The notes: a model not told the origin generated them from the letters alone. Positions 1 through 11,843 are shown, numbered from the stretch's first letter. The stretch: DNA of 32,942 nucleotides from Pseudomonadota bacterium (GCA_029555385.1 JAKPSH010000090.1:1-32942), one strand, 5' to 3'. Numbers and translations are program-made.

Positions 1-339
1 CTGAGGCGGGGCGGGTTTCCCCGAAGCCAAAAAGGGGGAAAACAACTAGAAATAAAGCAAGCAACTTCATGAGAATTGGCGCCTTTCCATATATTCACGG
101 ACAACAGTGTCAGAGTGACACAGAACGCTCTGGGAATGAAAGCCAGAGTTCTAGTCCGTCTTGCTCTCGGCGCACGCATTGTTCGTGCGCTCGGGTGAAA
201 GCCCTGCGGGCCGCTGCAGGCCGAGTGGATAAGTAGTATAACCCACCTACAGCTTAGAGAGTTAAATCGCTCGCTGAGTCTTGCATAACGTTCTGTAAAC
301 GCTATGATAGCTGACCCATCAGCAGCTAAGGAGAGTTCT
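1..339 (+). other. Gene-free region and probable structured leader of carB
   Basis: No convincing coding sequence is seen before carB, and carA is not in the window. Bases 97-225 can fold into two consecutive branched domains, annotated separately. Bases 225-250 carry a GTGG/CCAC pair (225-228, 243-246) interleaved with a GTAG/CTAC pair (233-236, 247-250), an order compatible with a small pseudoknot. I see no T-run terminator and no confident promoter. The carB Shine-Dalgarno AAGGAG lies at 328-333. Confidence 0.5.
97..225 (+). ncRNA. Candidate structured 5' leader RNA, two tandem three-way junctions
   Basis: Domain 1 is closed by ACGGAC (97-102) with GTCCGT (154-159). It encloses a GTGTCA/TGACAC hairpin (107-112, 116-121, loop GAG) and a CTCTGG/CCAGAG hairpin (128-133, 143-148). 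Domain 2 is closed by CTCGG (166-170) with CCGAG (221-225). It encloses CGCACG/CGTGCG (171-176, 184-189) and CCTGC/GCAGG (203-207, 216-220). Both domains contain the octamer TGAAAGCC (137-144 and 196-203). The pairings were found by eye. A cis-regulatory role for carB is inferred from position, and no known riboswitch consensus was recognised. Confidence 0.4.
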
Positions 340-3543
<3,204 letters not shown>

Positions 3544-3560
3544 TCCGCGCTATCGTTGGG

Positions 3561-4418
3561 CTATTGTTCGCGTGCCAGGAGATCTACGTCCGGTTTAGCC
3601 GCGTACCAGCGGATATTGTCGAGATACCGGCTGGATGCCTGAGTTGTTTCGCTGTCGTTGGTGTGATTGCCGCCAACCCACATGATGTTCCAGCCGCGCG
3701 TATCCCATCCGCGATTGCTTATGTCTTCTAAAGCGGCAATTTCGACTCCGTCCATGTACGCCCGGGCAAAGCCGTCGTTTTCTCCGGGAGAGTTCAGTTT
3801 CGCCCAAACCGCGAAGGTTACCCAACGCCCTGTGGGAATGGCGATGCCGGTATTGACAAACAAGTCTATCGCTTCGCCATCGCTGCCGCGCGGGTGATAC
3901 AAGAATAGCTGAATGTTGGTGTTTTCATTCTGGGTCGTAAGATTAATTTCAGAGCCGTCCTCTTCGCCGGGTTCGTAGTAAGTGAAACGCATCATCTTTT
4001 GCGAGCCGTCAGCGAAGTCGTGATCTTCCGGAAAATATTCCTGCCATTCGATATAGAACTCATCAACAAACGGCATGCCCGTTATTTGCGCAAAAGCAGC
4101 GGAGCCTTCCACGCCAGCTTGTGCGGAGGTGGTTTCATTCGAGTTGTCAGGGATATACTGGTGCAGCACGCATCCATGGCCGGCAAAGGAGGCAAAAGGA
4201 CCGGTTCCGCGCGGGTATAGCTCCGAGCGGACAAAGGAGCCGTTCCAGCCCTGACTGAAATCACACTTGTCGAAGCTTTCCGTCAATAAAGGCTCTTCGG
4301 CTTCGTCCTTCGCCCGTTCCATGTCCACCGGACGGCCGCAGCTGCAGAGTATCAGTGCCGGCACTAAGACTGTTAGTGCAGGTTTCGACAGTTTCTCCAA
4401 GAAACAAGAATTCATCAT
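3561..4418 (-). CDS. Lipoprotein with jelly-roll, polysaccharide-lyase-like domain
   Basis: This 285-residue protein has a basic-hydrophobic N-terminus ending in a lipobox, LCSC (lipidated Cys about residue 27), so it is probably anchored in the outer or inner membrane. The rest resembles the concanavalin-A-like beta-sandwich of PF14099-type polysaccharide lyases: EFYIEWQEYFPEDHDF, a strand pair with QLFLYHPRG, then GRWVTFAVWAKL and FARAYMDGVEIA, which match the family's 'W..f.v...W.DG' signature. Catalytic residues cannot be assigned by eye, so it may be only a glycan-binding or structural domain. The ATG at 4418 is preferred over the one at 4469 because GGAG lies about 10 bases upstream and the signal peptide then has normal length. 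It is convergent with carB and divergent from the glycosyltransferase at 4647. Confidence 0.6.
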   Translation of the reverse strand: MMNSCFLEKLSKPALTVLVPALILCSCGRPVDMERAKDEAEEPLLTESFDKCDFSQGWNGSFVRSELYPRGTGPFASFAGHGCVLHQYIPDNSNETTSAQAGVEGSAAFAQITGMPFVDEFYIEWQEYFPEDHDFADGSQKMMRFTYYEPGEEDGSEINLTTQNENTNIQLFLYHPRGSDGEAIDLFVNTGIAIPTGRWVTFAVWAKLNSPGENDGFARAYMDGVEIAALEDISNRGWDTRGWNIMWVGGNHTNDSETTQASSRYLDNIRWYAAKPDVDLLAREQ

Positions 4419-4646
4419 GGCATGCTTGCTCCGGTTTTTGAAAGAACCCCCAACAAACTTTATCATCAAAATGTTCTCAAGGATGACTTTTAAGTTAAAT
4501 AACTTGCTTCGATTAAACTAATGTGTTTCCTAAGAAAAAGGCGGTTGTTGCTGGCTATGCGCGGGAATTTTCGGCTGCGAAGCCGCAGAGAAGCCGTACC
4601 GCGAGTATGCCGCGCAGGGTGAATATAGCATTGGGAGGCTCGAAAA

Positions 4647-5492
4647 ATGGTTGCGGTTAAGAGTCTCGTCTGTCACCGGGACATCGAGATAGCGCTGCGT
4701 TGTTTCCCTACCTTAATGCGAGCATGCCAGCAGCCGGTTGACTTGGTGCTCCATGATGACGGCACACTGACCGCCGATGACCGCGAGCGTCTGAGGGCAG
4801 TGCTCCCTGGTGTTTCTTTCGTTGAGGCAAAAGAAGCTGATGTTGTCATGGAAGAGAAGCTGAAAAATTACCCGTGGTCTGCCGCTTTTCGCACGCGCAA
4901 TGTACTCGCCCGGAAGTTGCTCGACGTCTCGTTAATGAGCGAGCTGCCATTCTGTTTTTCTGACAGCGACATCTGCTATATTCGTCCCTTCTCAGGGTTT
5001 CCGGAAACTGCTGCGCTTGTCTTCACCTATTCTAATCTTGAAGCGTATTCTATCCGGCCCTGGCACGTGGGCCGTTCGGTCGCGATGCCCAGCCGTGTTA
5101 ATACAGGAATGATGTACGTCCGCGAATTCGACCTTGATTTTATCGAATGGTTTTTGTCCCGCAGGGAGCTGCAAAGTGTGTTGAGGCGTATGCCGTTTTG
5201 GGCGGAACAAACGGCATGGGCGGCACTCGGTGCGCATTTAGGCTGTGAGCTGATTGTGCCGGAGCAGATCGCTGTTTGGACTCCCACACTAAAGCTTACC
5301 GGAGATCTGGTTGGTATACATTTTACGACAGCGGTGCGGGATAAAGTCAGCCTTTATCAATGGATGGGTGTATCGCCGGTAACCACGCTGCGCACTTTCG
5401 TGCCTTCCCCTCTTAGCCCGTGGAGCCTTGCGGTGCTTCAATTGCAGCGCAGCGCGGGGCGTGTGTGGCGGAGTTATGTGCCGCGAAAGTAA
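4647..5492 (+). CDS. GT-A-type glycosyltransferase-like protein
   Basis: This 281-residue soluble protein has the layout of GT-A nucleotide-sugar transferases. It has an N-terminal alpha/beta half with LVLHDDG around residues 34-39, a metal-binding type DxD (FSDSDICYI, residues 105-112) at the end of a beta strand, and a later acceptor-side segment with NTGMMYVREFD and AEQTAWAALG. This arrangement occurs in uncharacterised transferases of glycan clusters. Donor and acceptor are unknown. GGGAGG (4633-4638) is a strong ribosome-binding site for this ATG. The 3' end overlaps the convergent gene by 19 bases, so the two mRNAs are complementary at their ends. No transmembrane segment is seen. Confidence 0.6.
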   Translation: MVAVKSLVCHRDIEIALRCFPTLMRACQQPVDLVLHDDGTLTADDRERLRAVLPGVSFVEAKEADVVMEEKLKNYPWSAAFRTRNVLARKLLDVSLMSELPFCFSDSDICYIRPFSGFPETAALVFTYSNLEAYSIRPWHVGRSVAMPSRVNTGMMYVREFDLDFIEWFLSRRELQSVLRRMPFWAEQTAWAALGAHLGCELIVPEQIAVWTPTLKLTGDLVGIHFTTAVRDKVSLYQWMGVSPVTTLRTFVPSPLSPWSLAVLQLQRSAGRVWRSYVPRK

Positions 5493-6601
5493 TGAACCAG
5501 TGCGTCATTTAGACGGCGAAGCTGCACTTCGGGCTGAAACATCGCGGCGCGCTCCAAGGCTCCGCGGGCGAGGGCCGAACGCAGTTCAGGTTCAAGGATG
5601 ATGCGGCGCAGTGCCGAGGCGAATTCCTGGTCGTCAAACGCAGGAGCAAGCAGCCCGCAGGTGCCGTCGATTGCTTCTGGGGCACCGCCAAGTCTAGTTG
5701 TAACGATCGGAAGCCCAGTGGACAATGCTTCGAGAAAAGTCATGCTGAACCCTTCAGGCCCTTCATTGGCTTGGCAAAGAACATCGGAGGCAGCAAGCAG
5801 ACGCCGCACATCCTTCTGCTGGCCAATAAAGCGCACCCGGCCGTCAAGTTCCAGGGAGCCAACCATGCGCCGCAGCTCGGCCAGATACTTTATTTGAATG
5901 TCGTTTTGGGGTTCGCCGGCGATGAGGCAAGTCCAGCGAAGATCGCGTATTAAGTAAAGCGCCAGCAGCAGGCGCCGGTGGCCTTTCCACATATCAAGCC
6001 GGCTCATTTGAATGAGCAGCACTTCGTCGCTGCTGATTCCATACTCGCCACGCACCTTCCTGCGCAACTGGGGGTCCGGAGCGCCTGCCGGAAACGGGCA
6101 AGCGTTATAGATTACTTCCGTCTTCGCTGCCCGGATCATTTTCAGCGATTCATCGGCGACGAAACGGCTGACGGCAATTAACAGATCCGGCGCATATCTT
6201 GCTGCCAAATGGTCGAGAATCGAAGAGCGGTCCAAGGCATTATGACTGTAGAAAACAACGGGGATTCGGGACTGTCTTGCCGCAGGTCCGTAAATTATAT
6301 ATGGCCAGCTCATGTGGCAGATTACAGCGTGAAACGGTCCTTGTGAGGACAGAAGCATGCGCAGTCTTTGTCTTGCCGCACGTACTGTCCAAGGCCGGCT
6401 TAGACGCGGTTGGCCGGTATTATGCACTAGGGCGTCACTTTCCGTGAGCTCTTGCTTGAGCTGGCCTTCAGAACAGAGTCCAAATTCCATCTGACATGCG
6501 GGGAAGAATTCTGGATGACGGGCAAATAACGTGAGCACCCTTTCAACTCCGCCAAACAAGTTGCCGGGACAAAGGTGCAGAATTTTGATTTTATCGCCCA
6601 T
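5474..6601 (-). CDS. Family 4 (GT-B) glycosyltransferase
   Basis: This 375-residue retaining glycosyltransferase has the two-Rossmann GT-B fold of family GT4. The N-terminal acceptor half begins KIKILHLCPGNLFGGVERV, with the glycine-rich loop typical of GT4. The C-terminal nucleotide-sugar half carries QMSRLDMWKGH (residues 198-208) and the E-x7-E motif EGFSMTFLE (E283 and E291), which contacts the donor. Likely roles are LPS, capsule or exopolysaccharide assembly at the inner membrane face, but the sugar is unknown. The start has only a weak Shine-Dalgarno. It overlaps the neighbouring plus-strand transferase tail to tail and stands alone on its strand. Confidence 0.85.
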   Translation of the reverse strand: MGDKIKILHLCPGNLFGGVERVLTLFARHPEFFPACQMEFGLCSEGQLKQELTESDALVHNTGQPRLSRPWTVRAARQRLRMLLSSQGPFHAVICHMSWPYIIYGPAARQSRIPVVFYSHNALDRSSILDHLAARYAPDLLIAVSRFVADESLKMIRAAKTEVIYNACPFPAGAPDPQLRRKVRGEYGISSDEVLLIQMSRLDMWKGHRRLLLALYLIRDLRWTCLIAGEPQNDIQIKYLAELRRMVGSLELDGRVRFIGQQKDVRRLLAASDVLCQANEGPEGFSMTFLEALSTGLPIVTTRLGGAPEAIDGTCGLLAPAFDDQEFASALRRIILEPELRSALARGALERAAMFQPEVQLRRLNDALVHYFRGT

Positions 6602-6964
6602 CGCTGCCGGCCTACTGTCAGGTAATTCTTGAGCAGTGCAAAAAACTGTAGTCGGATAAGTCTCTTATACCGTTAAGCAGGGATCGGACTTGATGTAAAG
6701 GATATTTGCGTGGAACGCAAAGCTAAGCGAGAAAACGGTGCATCATTCGTCTAAGATTGCGGGTAATTGGTTAAGTTTGCGGGATATAGGCCGCTGGCGG
6801 CATATATGTTTGCTGATGTGTTTCTTAATCGAGACAAGCGTGAGGGCTTGTGAGATTAGTCACGGAGTATTAACCTGACAACGCCTAAGCTTTGTATTGT
6901 TTGTCCCCCCGTGCGGTCGAGCAGTAAAAAGCTTGCTGTTATTTTTTTTCTTTAGGAGATGGAT
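6602..6964 (+). other. Hairpin-rich intergenic region upstream of the lipoprotein-djlA genes
   Basis: No coding sequence is seen. Three inverted repeats are visible: TTTGCGT/ACGCAAA (6705-6711, 6715-6721, loop GGA), GCCG/CGGC near 6790-6801, and a longer interrupted stem with ACAAGC/GCTTGT (6834-6839, 6846-6851) flanked by TAATC/GATTA (6826-6830, 6854-6858). AGGAG at 6954-6958 is the ribosome-binding site of the next gene. The region probably holds divergent promoters and a 5' leader, but no promoter can be named confidently. Confidence 0.4.
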
Positions 6965-7396
6965 ATGAAAACGAGGATGTTGGTAGTTTTTGTTCTTTTA
7001 TTTTTTGCTTCAGGATGTGCTTCGATGGGTCCGAAGTCCCCTGATTTTTTTCCAAACGAGCATTTCAGCCGGATGGGAAGCGCCCGGGCTGATGCTGATG
7101 CGCGAGAGTGCATGGGCTTGGCTGATCAATATGTGAAGGAGCCTAACAAATATGCCGATGTCGCCAAACAGGGTGCTATTGGCGGTGCGGTCGGTGCTGG
7201 TACAGGAGCACTCGGCGGCGTGATTACCAAAGGCGCGGTTGGCCGGACGACTGCCGCCGGCGCGGCAATTGGCGGCACGATTGGCGTGCTTAAGGGATTA
7301 AGCGAAATGAATGAGCACTCTCCTTCATATCAGCGTTTTGTCGAATATTGTCTGCAAAAGAAGGGTTACGAGATTATCGGCTGGAGCGCTAAGTGA
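6965..7396 (+). CDS. Glycine-zipper lipoprotein
   Basis: This small 143-residue protein has a lipoprotein signal peptide (MKTRMLVVFVLLFFASGC, lipobox ASGC, Cys18). Its central segment is a glycine-zipper stretch with GAIGGAVGAGTGALGG and a second GAAIGGTIG, as in Gly-zipper (SlyB/OmpA-2-like) outer-membrane lipoproteins. Such segments pack as membrane-inserted helices. A cysteine-containing C-terminus (YCLQKKGYEIIGW) resembles the tail of many such lipoproteins. The ATG at 6965 is chosen over 6959 because AGGAG at 6954-6958 is then six bases away. It precedes the DjlA-like gene by 42 bases and could be cotranscribed with it. Exact function is unknown, with envelope integrity most likely. Confidence 0.7.
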   Translation: MKTRMLVVFVLLFFASGCASMGPKSPDFFPNEHFSRMGSARADADARECMGLADQYVKEPNKYADVAKQGAIGGAVGAGTGALGGVITKGAVGRTTAAGAAIGGTIGVLKGLSEMNEHSPSYQRFVEYCLQKKGYEIIGWSAK

Positions 7397-7438
7397 TCCA
7401 GCCTGAGAATATAAGATAAGCTCTTTGAGGCCGGCTTA

Positions 7439-8317
7439 ATGAGACTCAGGCATGTCCTGCTGTTTCTGGCCGGTCTTTACTTTGTTTTTGCTCTTCTTCG
7501 CCGCTTTCCCTTTCTTTTCTTATTATTGATTCTTGCGGCATCGCTGTGGTTCCTTAAGGCGATGCAGATGGTGCCACCCTCCTGGCGGCGCAGCGTTGAG
7601 GCGCTCTTCGAGACTCTTTTTGCCTCAGGTGTTGTCGAGAAGAAGCGCCAGGAATTTCTTGTCTGCGCCTTCTCGATGCTCGCTAAGCTTGCGCGGTCTG
7701 ACGGCCGGATATCGCCTGCGGAAATCGAAGTGGTCGAGCGCTACATCCGCGATGAGCTGGAACTAAACGAATCGCAGCGGCAAAAAGTAATCGATATTTT
7801 TCGCCAGGCCAAAGACTCTCCTTTGCAGTTTACGGACTATGCCAGCCGGTTTTATCATGCTTTTTCGGCGCAGCCGTCGATGCTCGGCCATATGATTGAT
7901 ATCCTGCTTCAGGTCGCGGCGGCGGATGGGAGTATCGCCGAAGAAGAAGACCGGCTCATTCGCGGCGCAGCACTTCGCTTTGGTCTTCGTGAGTCGCGTT
8001 ATGAATCTCTGCGTGCCCAATACGTAAACGGAGCCCGGCGCCGTACAGCATCTGATCGTGCCAAAACCGCAGAACGCGAGGCAGAAACGCGGAGACCGGT
8101 CAACGGCCTTGCCCAGGCATATGGGGTTTTGCAGTGTTCTGCGGACGCTTCGGACGGCGAGATAAAAAAAGCTTACCGCAGGCTTGCCTTAGAGCACCAC
8201 CCTGATCGCGTAATGGCGCGCGGGCTGCCGCCAGAGCTAACCAAGACCGCCAGCCGCAAATTCCGCGAGATTCAAGAAGCGTACGAACTGGTGCGCGATG
8301 TACGGGGGCTGAAGTGA
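7439..8317 (+). CDS. djlA: DjlA-like membrane co-chaperone (TerB + J domain)
   Basis: This 292-residue protein resembles DjlA, the membrane-anchored J-protein that stimulates DnaK at the inner membrane. Order of parts: N-terminal hydrophobic segments (about 5-20 and 24-39), a TerB-like helical domain (about 70-185) with two acidic repeats (RSDGRISPAEIE and AADGSIAEEED), a basic linker, and a C-terminal J domain (about 226-290) with the essential HPD at 254-256 in LEHHPDR. E. coli DjlA has the same order and about 270 residues. GAGG at 7427-7430 supports the start. The gene lies between a lipoprotein and a glycosyltransferase, which fits DjlA's known link to envelope and capsule control, though that link is not shown here. 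Confidence 0.85.
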   Translation: MRLRHVLLFLAGLYFVFALLRRFPFLFLLLILAASLWFLKAMQMVPPSWRRSVEALFETLFASGVVEKKRQEFLVCAFSMLAKLARSDGRISPAEIEVVERYIRDELELNESQRQKVIDIFRQAKDSPLQFTDYASRFYHAFSAQPSMLGHMIDILLQVAAADGSIAEEEDRLIRGAALRFGLRESRYESLRAQYVNGARRRTASDRAKTAEREAETRRPVNGLAQAYGVLQCSADASDGEIKKAYRRLALEHHPDRVMARGLPPELTKTASRKFREIQEAYELVRDVRGLK

Positions 8318-8408
8318 TGCGGCGGCCGGATCTTCATGCTCGACCGCGCAGCAGCGCCGTAGTATATGCGAATAAGATGGTCTTTGTTGCGGCGGCTGGA
8401 CGATTATC

Positions 8409-9305
8409 ATGAAAATCGAGGGCATTGTTCTTTCGTGTTTCAAGTATGACTGGCCGCTCGCGCGCATTTGCATCGCCAGCATCCGCTATTGGTATCCGGA
8501 CATTCCGATTTGGCTGCTTAAGGATCAGGAGCCCGGGGCGTTTGATACTGGCGAAGCAGAAAAATACTGGCATGTGCAGGTATATCCATCGAAGCGGTTC
8601 AATCAAGGTTGGGGTTTCGGCAAACTCGATGTGATGACAGAGCTGCCGGCCAGAAGGCTTTTGTTTATTGATGCGGATGTCGTGATTGTGGGCAGGGTGA
8701 TCGATCGCCTGGAGCAGTTTGATGCCGATTTAGTTGTTGAGCACCACAATTACCGGTTGTGTGATATGGGGGAGTTGTTCTTTGCGCTGGAGAAGCTGCA
8801 TGAGTTCGACCCGGATTTCGCTTTTCCCGGCCATGCGTTTAACGGGGGCCAGATCGTTGCGACAACAGGCCGGTTGACGGCCGGTGACTTTGCCGGCCTT
8901 ATTGACTGGGAAAAGCGGCGAGTCAACCACCCGGATATTTTTCAGATGGGAGATCAGGGCTTGCTCAATTATGTTGCGCTGCGCAAGGCGCAGAAAGGCG
9001 AACTTGTCATTCATCGCGAGCCGTTCATGCTTTGGCCGGGTGAGCCGGAGGAGGTTAAGCATCTCCGGTTAGATGACTTTTCCCGCGACTCTGCACACCG
9101 CGAGTTGATTCATTGGGCTGGACTGCGTTGGGGAAAGAAGCCGTCGCAGATGCCTCGCGCGGATATCTTAGAATGGTTTGAAGAACGCTACTATGAGCGG
9201 ATACCGTTTGGGCCGGCGCGCCGCTATTGTCGCCGGTTCTGCCCTTACGGATTAAGGGATCTGTGCAAGGGACTTGATGCAAGGCTTCGCGGCTTACTCC
9301 GCTGA
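8409..9305 (+). CDS. GT-A/GT8-like glycosyltransferase
   Basis: This 298-residue soluble protein has the N-terminal pattern of GT-A transferases (IEGIVLSCFKYDWPLARICI). A DxD metal-binding motif sits at FIDADVVIVG (D88, D90), followed by a FNGGQIVATTG segment and DQGLLNYV. These resemble the acceptor and donor loops of GT8-like enzymes and of the uncharacterised transferases in LPS and glycan clusters. The C-terminus is rich in Arg, Cys and aromatic residues. The start lacks a clear Shine-Dalgarno. The gene follows djlA by 91 bases on the same strand and is convergent with the next lipoprotein gene, 21 bases away. Substrate unknown. Confidence 0.65.
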   Translation: MKIEGIVLSCFKYDWPLARICIASIRYWYPDIPIWLLKDQEPGAFDTGEAEKYWHVQVYPSKRFNQGWGFGKLDVMTELPARRLLFIDADVVIVGRVIDRLEQFDADLVVEHHNYRLCDMGELFFALEKLHEFDPDFAFPGHAFNGGQIVATTGRLTAGDFAGLIDWEKRRVNHPDIFQMGDQGLLNYVALRKAQKGELVIHREPFMLWPGEPEEVKHLRLDDFSRDSAHRELIHWAGLRWGKKPSQMPRADILEWFEERYYERIPFGPARRYCRRFCPYGLRDLCKGLDARLRGLLR

Positions 9306-9325
9306 AAAAGAAGGTTAGCCAACCT
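9305..9325 (-). terminator. Probable minus-strand intrinsic terminator
   Basis: On the minus strand, AGGTT-GGCT-AACCT forms a 5-bp stem with a 4-base loop and is followed by TC and a run of five T. It lies directly after the stop of the gene ending at 9327. The stem is short, so efficiency is uncertain. Confidence 0.4.
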
Positions 9326-9326
9326 G

Positions 9327-11843
9327 CTAAAGCTGGCGGAACAAGTTGTTATAATCGCGTGCAGCGCTGCTGAACCAGCTTCTTTTCAAAACATCATGCG
9401 CCAAGCCATGCACGTGGCGGAAAAGTTGTGCGATTTGTTCAATATGCTCATGCCTTGCCTGCAAATCTTGTTTTCTACCAGGTTCGATTATCGCAGCCGC
9501 TTTTTGCGCATCCTGAACACTTTCTTCCAGGAATTTGTCCAGCGGGACTGATGCTAAAGACTCTGTTAATTCTTTGGCGGCCAGCGCATCGCTGGTAATT
9601 TGGTGCACCCACTGTAGATACTGATGCCGCAGAAGGGGGGCGTTGCGGATAAACACAGCATGGGCCGTGTCCATCATATAGCTTCGCACGCTCATGTCGG
9701 CTGAGCTGAACATCATATCTTCACCCAGGATAAAAACACTGCTTAGCAGCGAGGCTCCTGAGGTCTGTCCTACTGGCTGCGCCAGATACTCGAAATAACG
9801 AAGGCGGGCGCTTCGCGCGGTATTATGCCGGGCCGCAGCATAATCGAGCAGTGCTTTTACGGCATAACGCTGCGCAAAGCTGGAAGGCGTGAACTTGGCG
9901 CTTTCCGGAGAATTGGCAAGAATTGTGATGCGCACATTCTGGCAGGGCATGCGTCCGTCAAGCATTGCTGCGAGTTGAAGCAGAACATTGCTTGGGGGAG
10001 TAAAGCGTCCGGTGTGGAAGATTACTTCCTGTGCCCCGCCTGCGGCTGAGCTGGTGCAGGTGTTGCGCAATGCGGCAAGCAAGACATTGTGGATGCAGCG
10101 GCCAAATTCACCTTCTTTGCCGTTTTTTGCCCCATAAAGCATTTCTTGCGGCGTCTGGCCCGCCGGCGGACGTTCAAACGGAGTATTTTCCAGGAAATAC
10201 ATCTTTGCCTCGGAATCAATCTCTACGTCCAGCGGTTTGCGCGAAATGTTTTCCATCCGGTTCTTTCGCTGCAATTCCGCGGAAAAAAACTGCCGGCGGT
10301 ATTCCTCAAATTTCTTGCGTGCTGTTTCGCGTTTTTCGTCCTTATTCGGTGAAGCCACAGGCTGAGGGCCGGGCGCAGAGGCTTTTGCGGTATTGCTCAA
10401 ACGGTTTTCAACCGGCGTCTGCCATCCTGCGCCGGCCTTATCATTTCCGGTATTCTCCTTTAGCGCTTGATGGGCTGCCGCTGTTACATGGGCCGCGGCA
10501 AGTTCGATGCGCTTCTTACGGTCTAAATGCTGAGCCAGCATTGTTGTCTGGCAAGAGCTGTGGTCGATAAAGCGCGAGGCTGTATCGGAATGTGAGCAGG
10601 AAGAACGGGCAAGCGTCAGCGCCGCAAGCAGGTCGTTTGGCGCTGTGTGGTAAGTTTCTTCAAGAGACGCGGTCAGCTCCGGGAAAGTCCAGAGCCTTTC
10701 GAATGCGCTTCTCAGGCCCGGGGCCTCAGCGCGGAGGCGGATACGCACGGCGCTTCCGGGACCCTGGAGGGAACCCTGCTGCGCGTGATTCAGCAAACTT
10801 TCAGATACGGACGGCGCGCTCAAGAGCAGGTACTGGTCGTCAACGAGAAGGAAATCGCCGCGCAGCATTGCCGTGTGGTACGCCCAATTACGGATTTCAG
10901 TTTTATCGCTGGTTCGTTCTTCCTGCGGAAAAAAATCATCGAACGGTCCAGCGCCAAGGCGCCCTTCCTGCCAGCCGAAGGGCAGAGACAAGCTTGTGCT
11001 AATAGCGGAAGCCATGCGTCGTAAGGTTTCTGACGCGTTGTCCTGGGATTGAAGCAAAATTTCTGCGCCGCGTATGCGCTGCGCGGCTGCTTCCAGATTT
11101 AGCGGCTCGCCGGCTTTAAAAAAAGAGAAATCAACGCTGGAGCGCTGCAACAAAATAGCGGCGATCAAGTCGGGCTGCGCCTGGTAAACCGCAGAAAGCA
11201 CAGCGCCGGAAGAACCGTTGTTGTAAATAGCGGGTGCGCGACGGTTCCGTTGGTTAGCTTCTTTTCTCTGTTGTGCAAACGCAGCGTCAATCAGATCTTC
11301 TTTCTGTTCGAGACACTCTTCTTTCTGCTCGATATCTTGTATGCCGTCACAGCCCGCCATCAGCATTGCCGCCTGCTTAATTATGGTGTCTGAGGGCCTG
11401 TTAAATAACCGGACCTTTAAGCTTCCGCGCCCCAAGTTGCCAGCTTGCTCAAGAGCGATCAACAAATCAAGTTGTGCGTAGCTTCGCGTAAAATCCAGCA
11501 AGAGCTGCACCTCAGCACCGCGCCTTGCTGCGGCAAGTAGCTTATCGGCCAGGCGCAGTGCGGCGCCATCGGCGCCGAAATCTAGTGCGGAAAATATAAT
11601 CTTTCGCCCAGCCGCGCCGATCAGTTCAAGTTTTTCCGCTTGCGCTGTGCCTGAGTTAGCTAAGAACCGGGCGCTTGATACGTCCAGGGGTCCCGCCGAC
11701 GCATTAAGCTTCAGCGTTGAATCAGACAAAACCCGGCGCCAACGGCTTTCATCGCTGACATATCTTGCCGGCTTTAAAAGAGAGCAGCTGGGGAGTGCGA
11801 TGATAAGGAACGCGGTGATGATAAGGGTACGCGGCTGGGTCAT
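9327..11843 (-). CDS. Large lipoprotein with degenerate phospholipase-D fold
   Basis: This 838-residue envelope protein has a signal peptide and lipobox LPSC (Cys20). Two regions resemble phospholipase-D repeats. In the first, an N-terminal strand-helix with GAEVQLLLDFTRS is followed later by FLLVDDQYLLLSAPS, at the place of an HxK-x4-D-x6-GSxN motif. In the second, FSSADMSVRSYMMD occupies the place of GSANLDPRS. The catalytic His and Lys are missing in both (segments about 10810-10870 and 9680-9745), so phosphodiesterase activity is unlikely. A charged, alanine- and glutamine-rich linker lies in the middle, and the C-terminus is helical. The ATG lacks a good Shine-Dalgarno. The gene follows the LpxL-like gene by 94 bases on the same strand. 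The PLD assignment is by motif position only. Confidence 0.6.
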   Translation of the reverse strand: MTQPRTLIITAFLIIALPSCSLLKPARYVSDESRWRRVLSDSTLKLNASAGPLDVSSARFLANSGTAQAEKLELIGAAGRKIIFSALDFGADGAALRLADKLLAAARRGAEVQLLLDFTRSYAQLDLLIALEQAGNLGRGSLKVRLFNRPSDTIIKQAAMLMAGCDGIQDIEQKEECLEQKEDLIDAAFAQQRKEANQRNRRAPAIYNNGSSGAVLSAVYQAQPDLIAAILLQRSSVDFSFFKAGEPLNLEAAAQRIRGAEILLQSQDNASETLRRMASAISTSLSLPFGWQEGRLGAGPFDDFFPQEERTSDKTEIRNWAYHTAMLRGDFLLVDDQYLLLSAPSVSESLLNHAQQGSLQGPGSAVRIRLRAEAPGLRSAFERLWTFPELTASLEETYHTAPNDLLAALTLARSSCSHSDTASRFIDHSSCQTTMLAQHLDRKKRIELAAAHVTAAAHQALKENTGNDKAGAGWQTPVENRLSNTAKASAPGPQPVASPNKDEKRETARKKFEEYRRQFFSAELQRKNRMENISRKPLDVEIDSEAKMYFLENTPFERPPAGQTPQEMLYGAKNGKEGEFGRCIHNVLLAALRNTCTSSAAGGAQEVIFHTGRFTPPSNVLLQLAAMLDGRMPCQNVRITILANSPESAKFTPSSFAQRYAVKALLDYAAARHNTARSARLRYFEYLAQPVGQTSGASLLSSVFILGEDMMFSSADMSVRSYMMDTAHAVFIRNAPLLRHQYLQWVHQITSDALAAKELTESLASVPLDKFLEESVQDAQKAAAIIEPGRKQDLQARHEHIEQIAQLFRHVHGLAHDVLKRSWFSSAARDYNNLFRQL

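Noticed and set aside
6690..6790. Possible c-di-GMP-I (GEMM) riboswitch near GGAACGCAAAGC
   Set aside because: Only this core word matches. The GGCAAACC partner, GAAA loop and the following P3 signature are missing, and the word is explained by a simple TTTGCGT/ACGCAAA hairpin.
10031..10570. 179-residue plus-strand frame opposite the PLD-like lipoprotein gene
   Set aside because: Antisense shadow of a well-supported lipoprotein gene. It has no family motif or Shine-Dalgarno.
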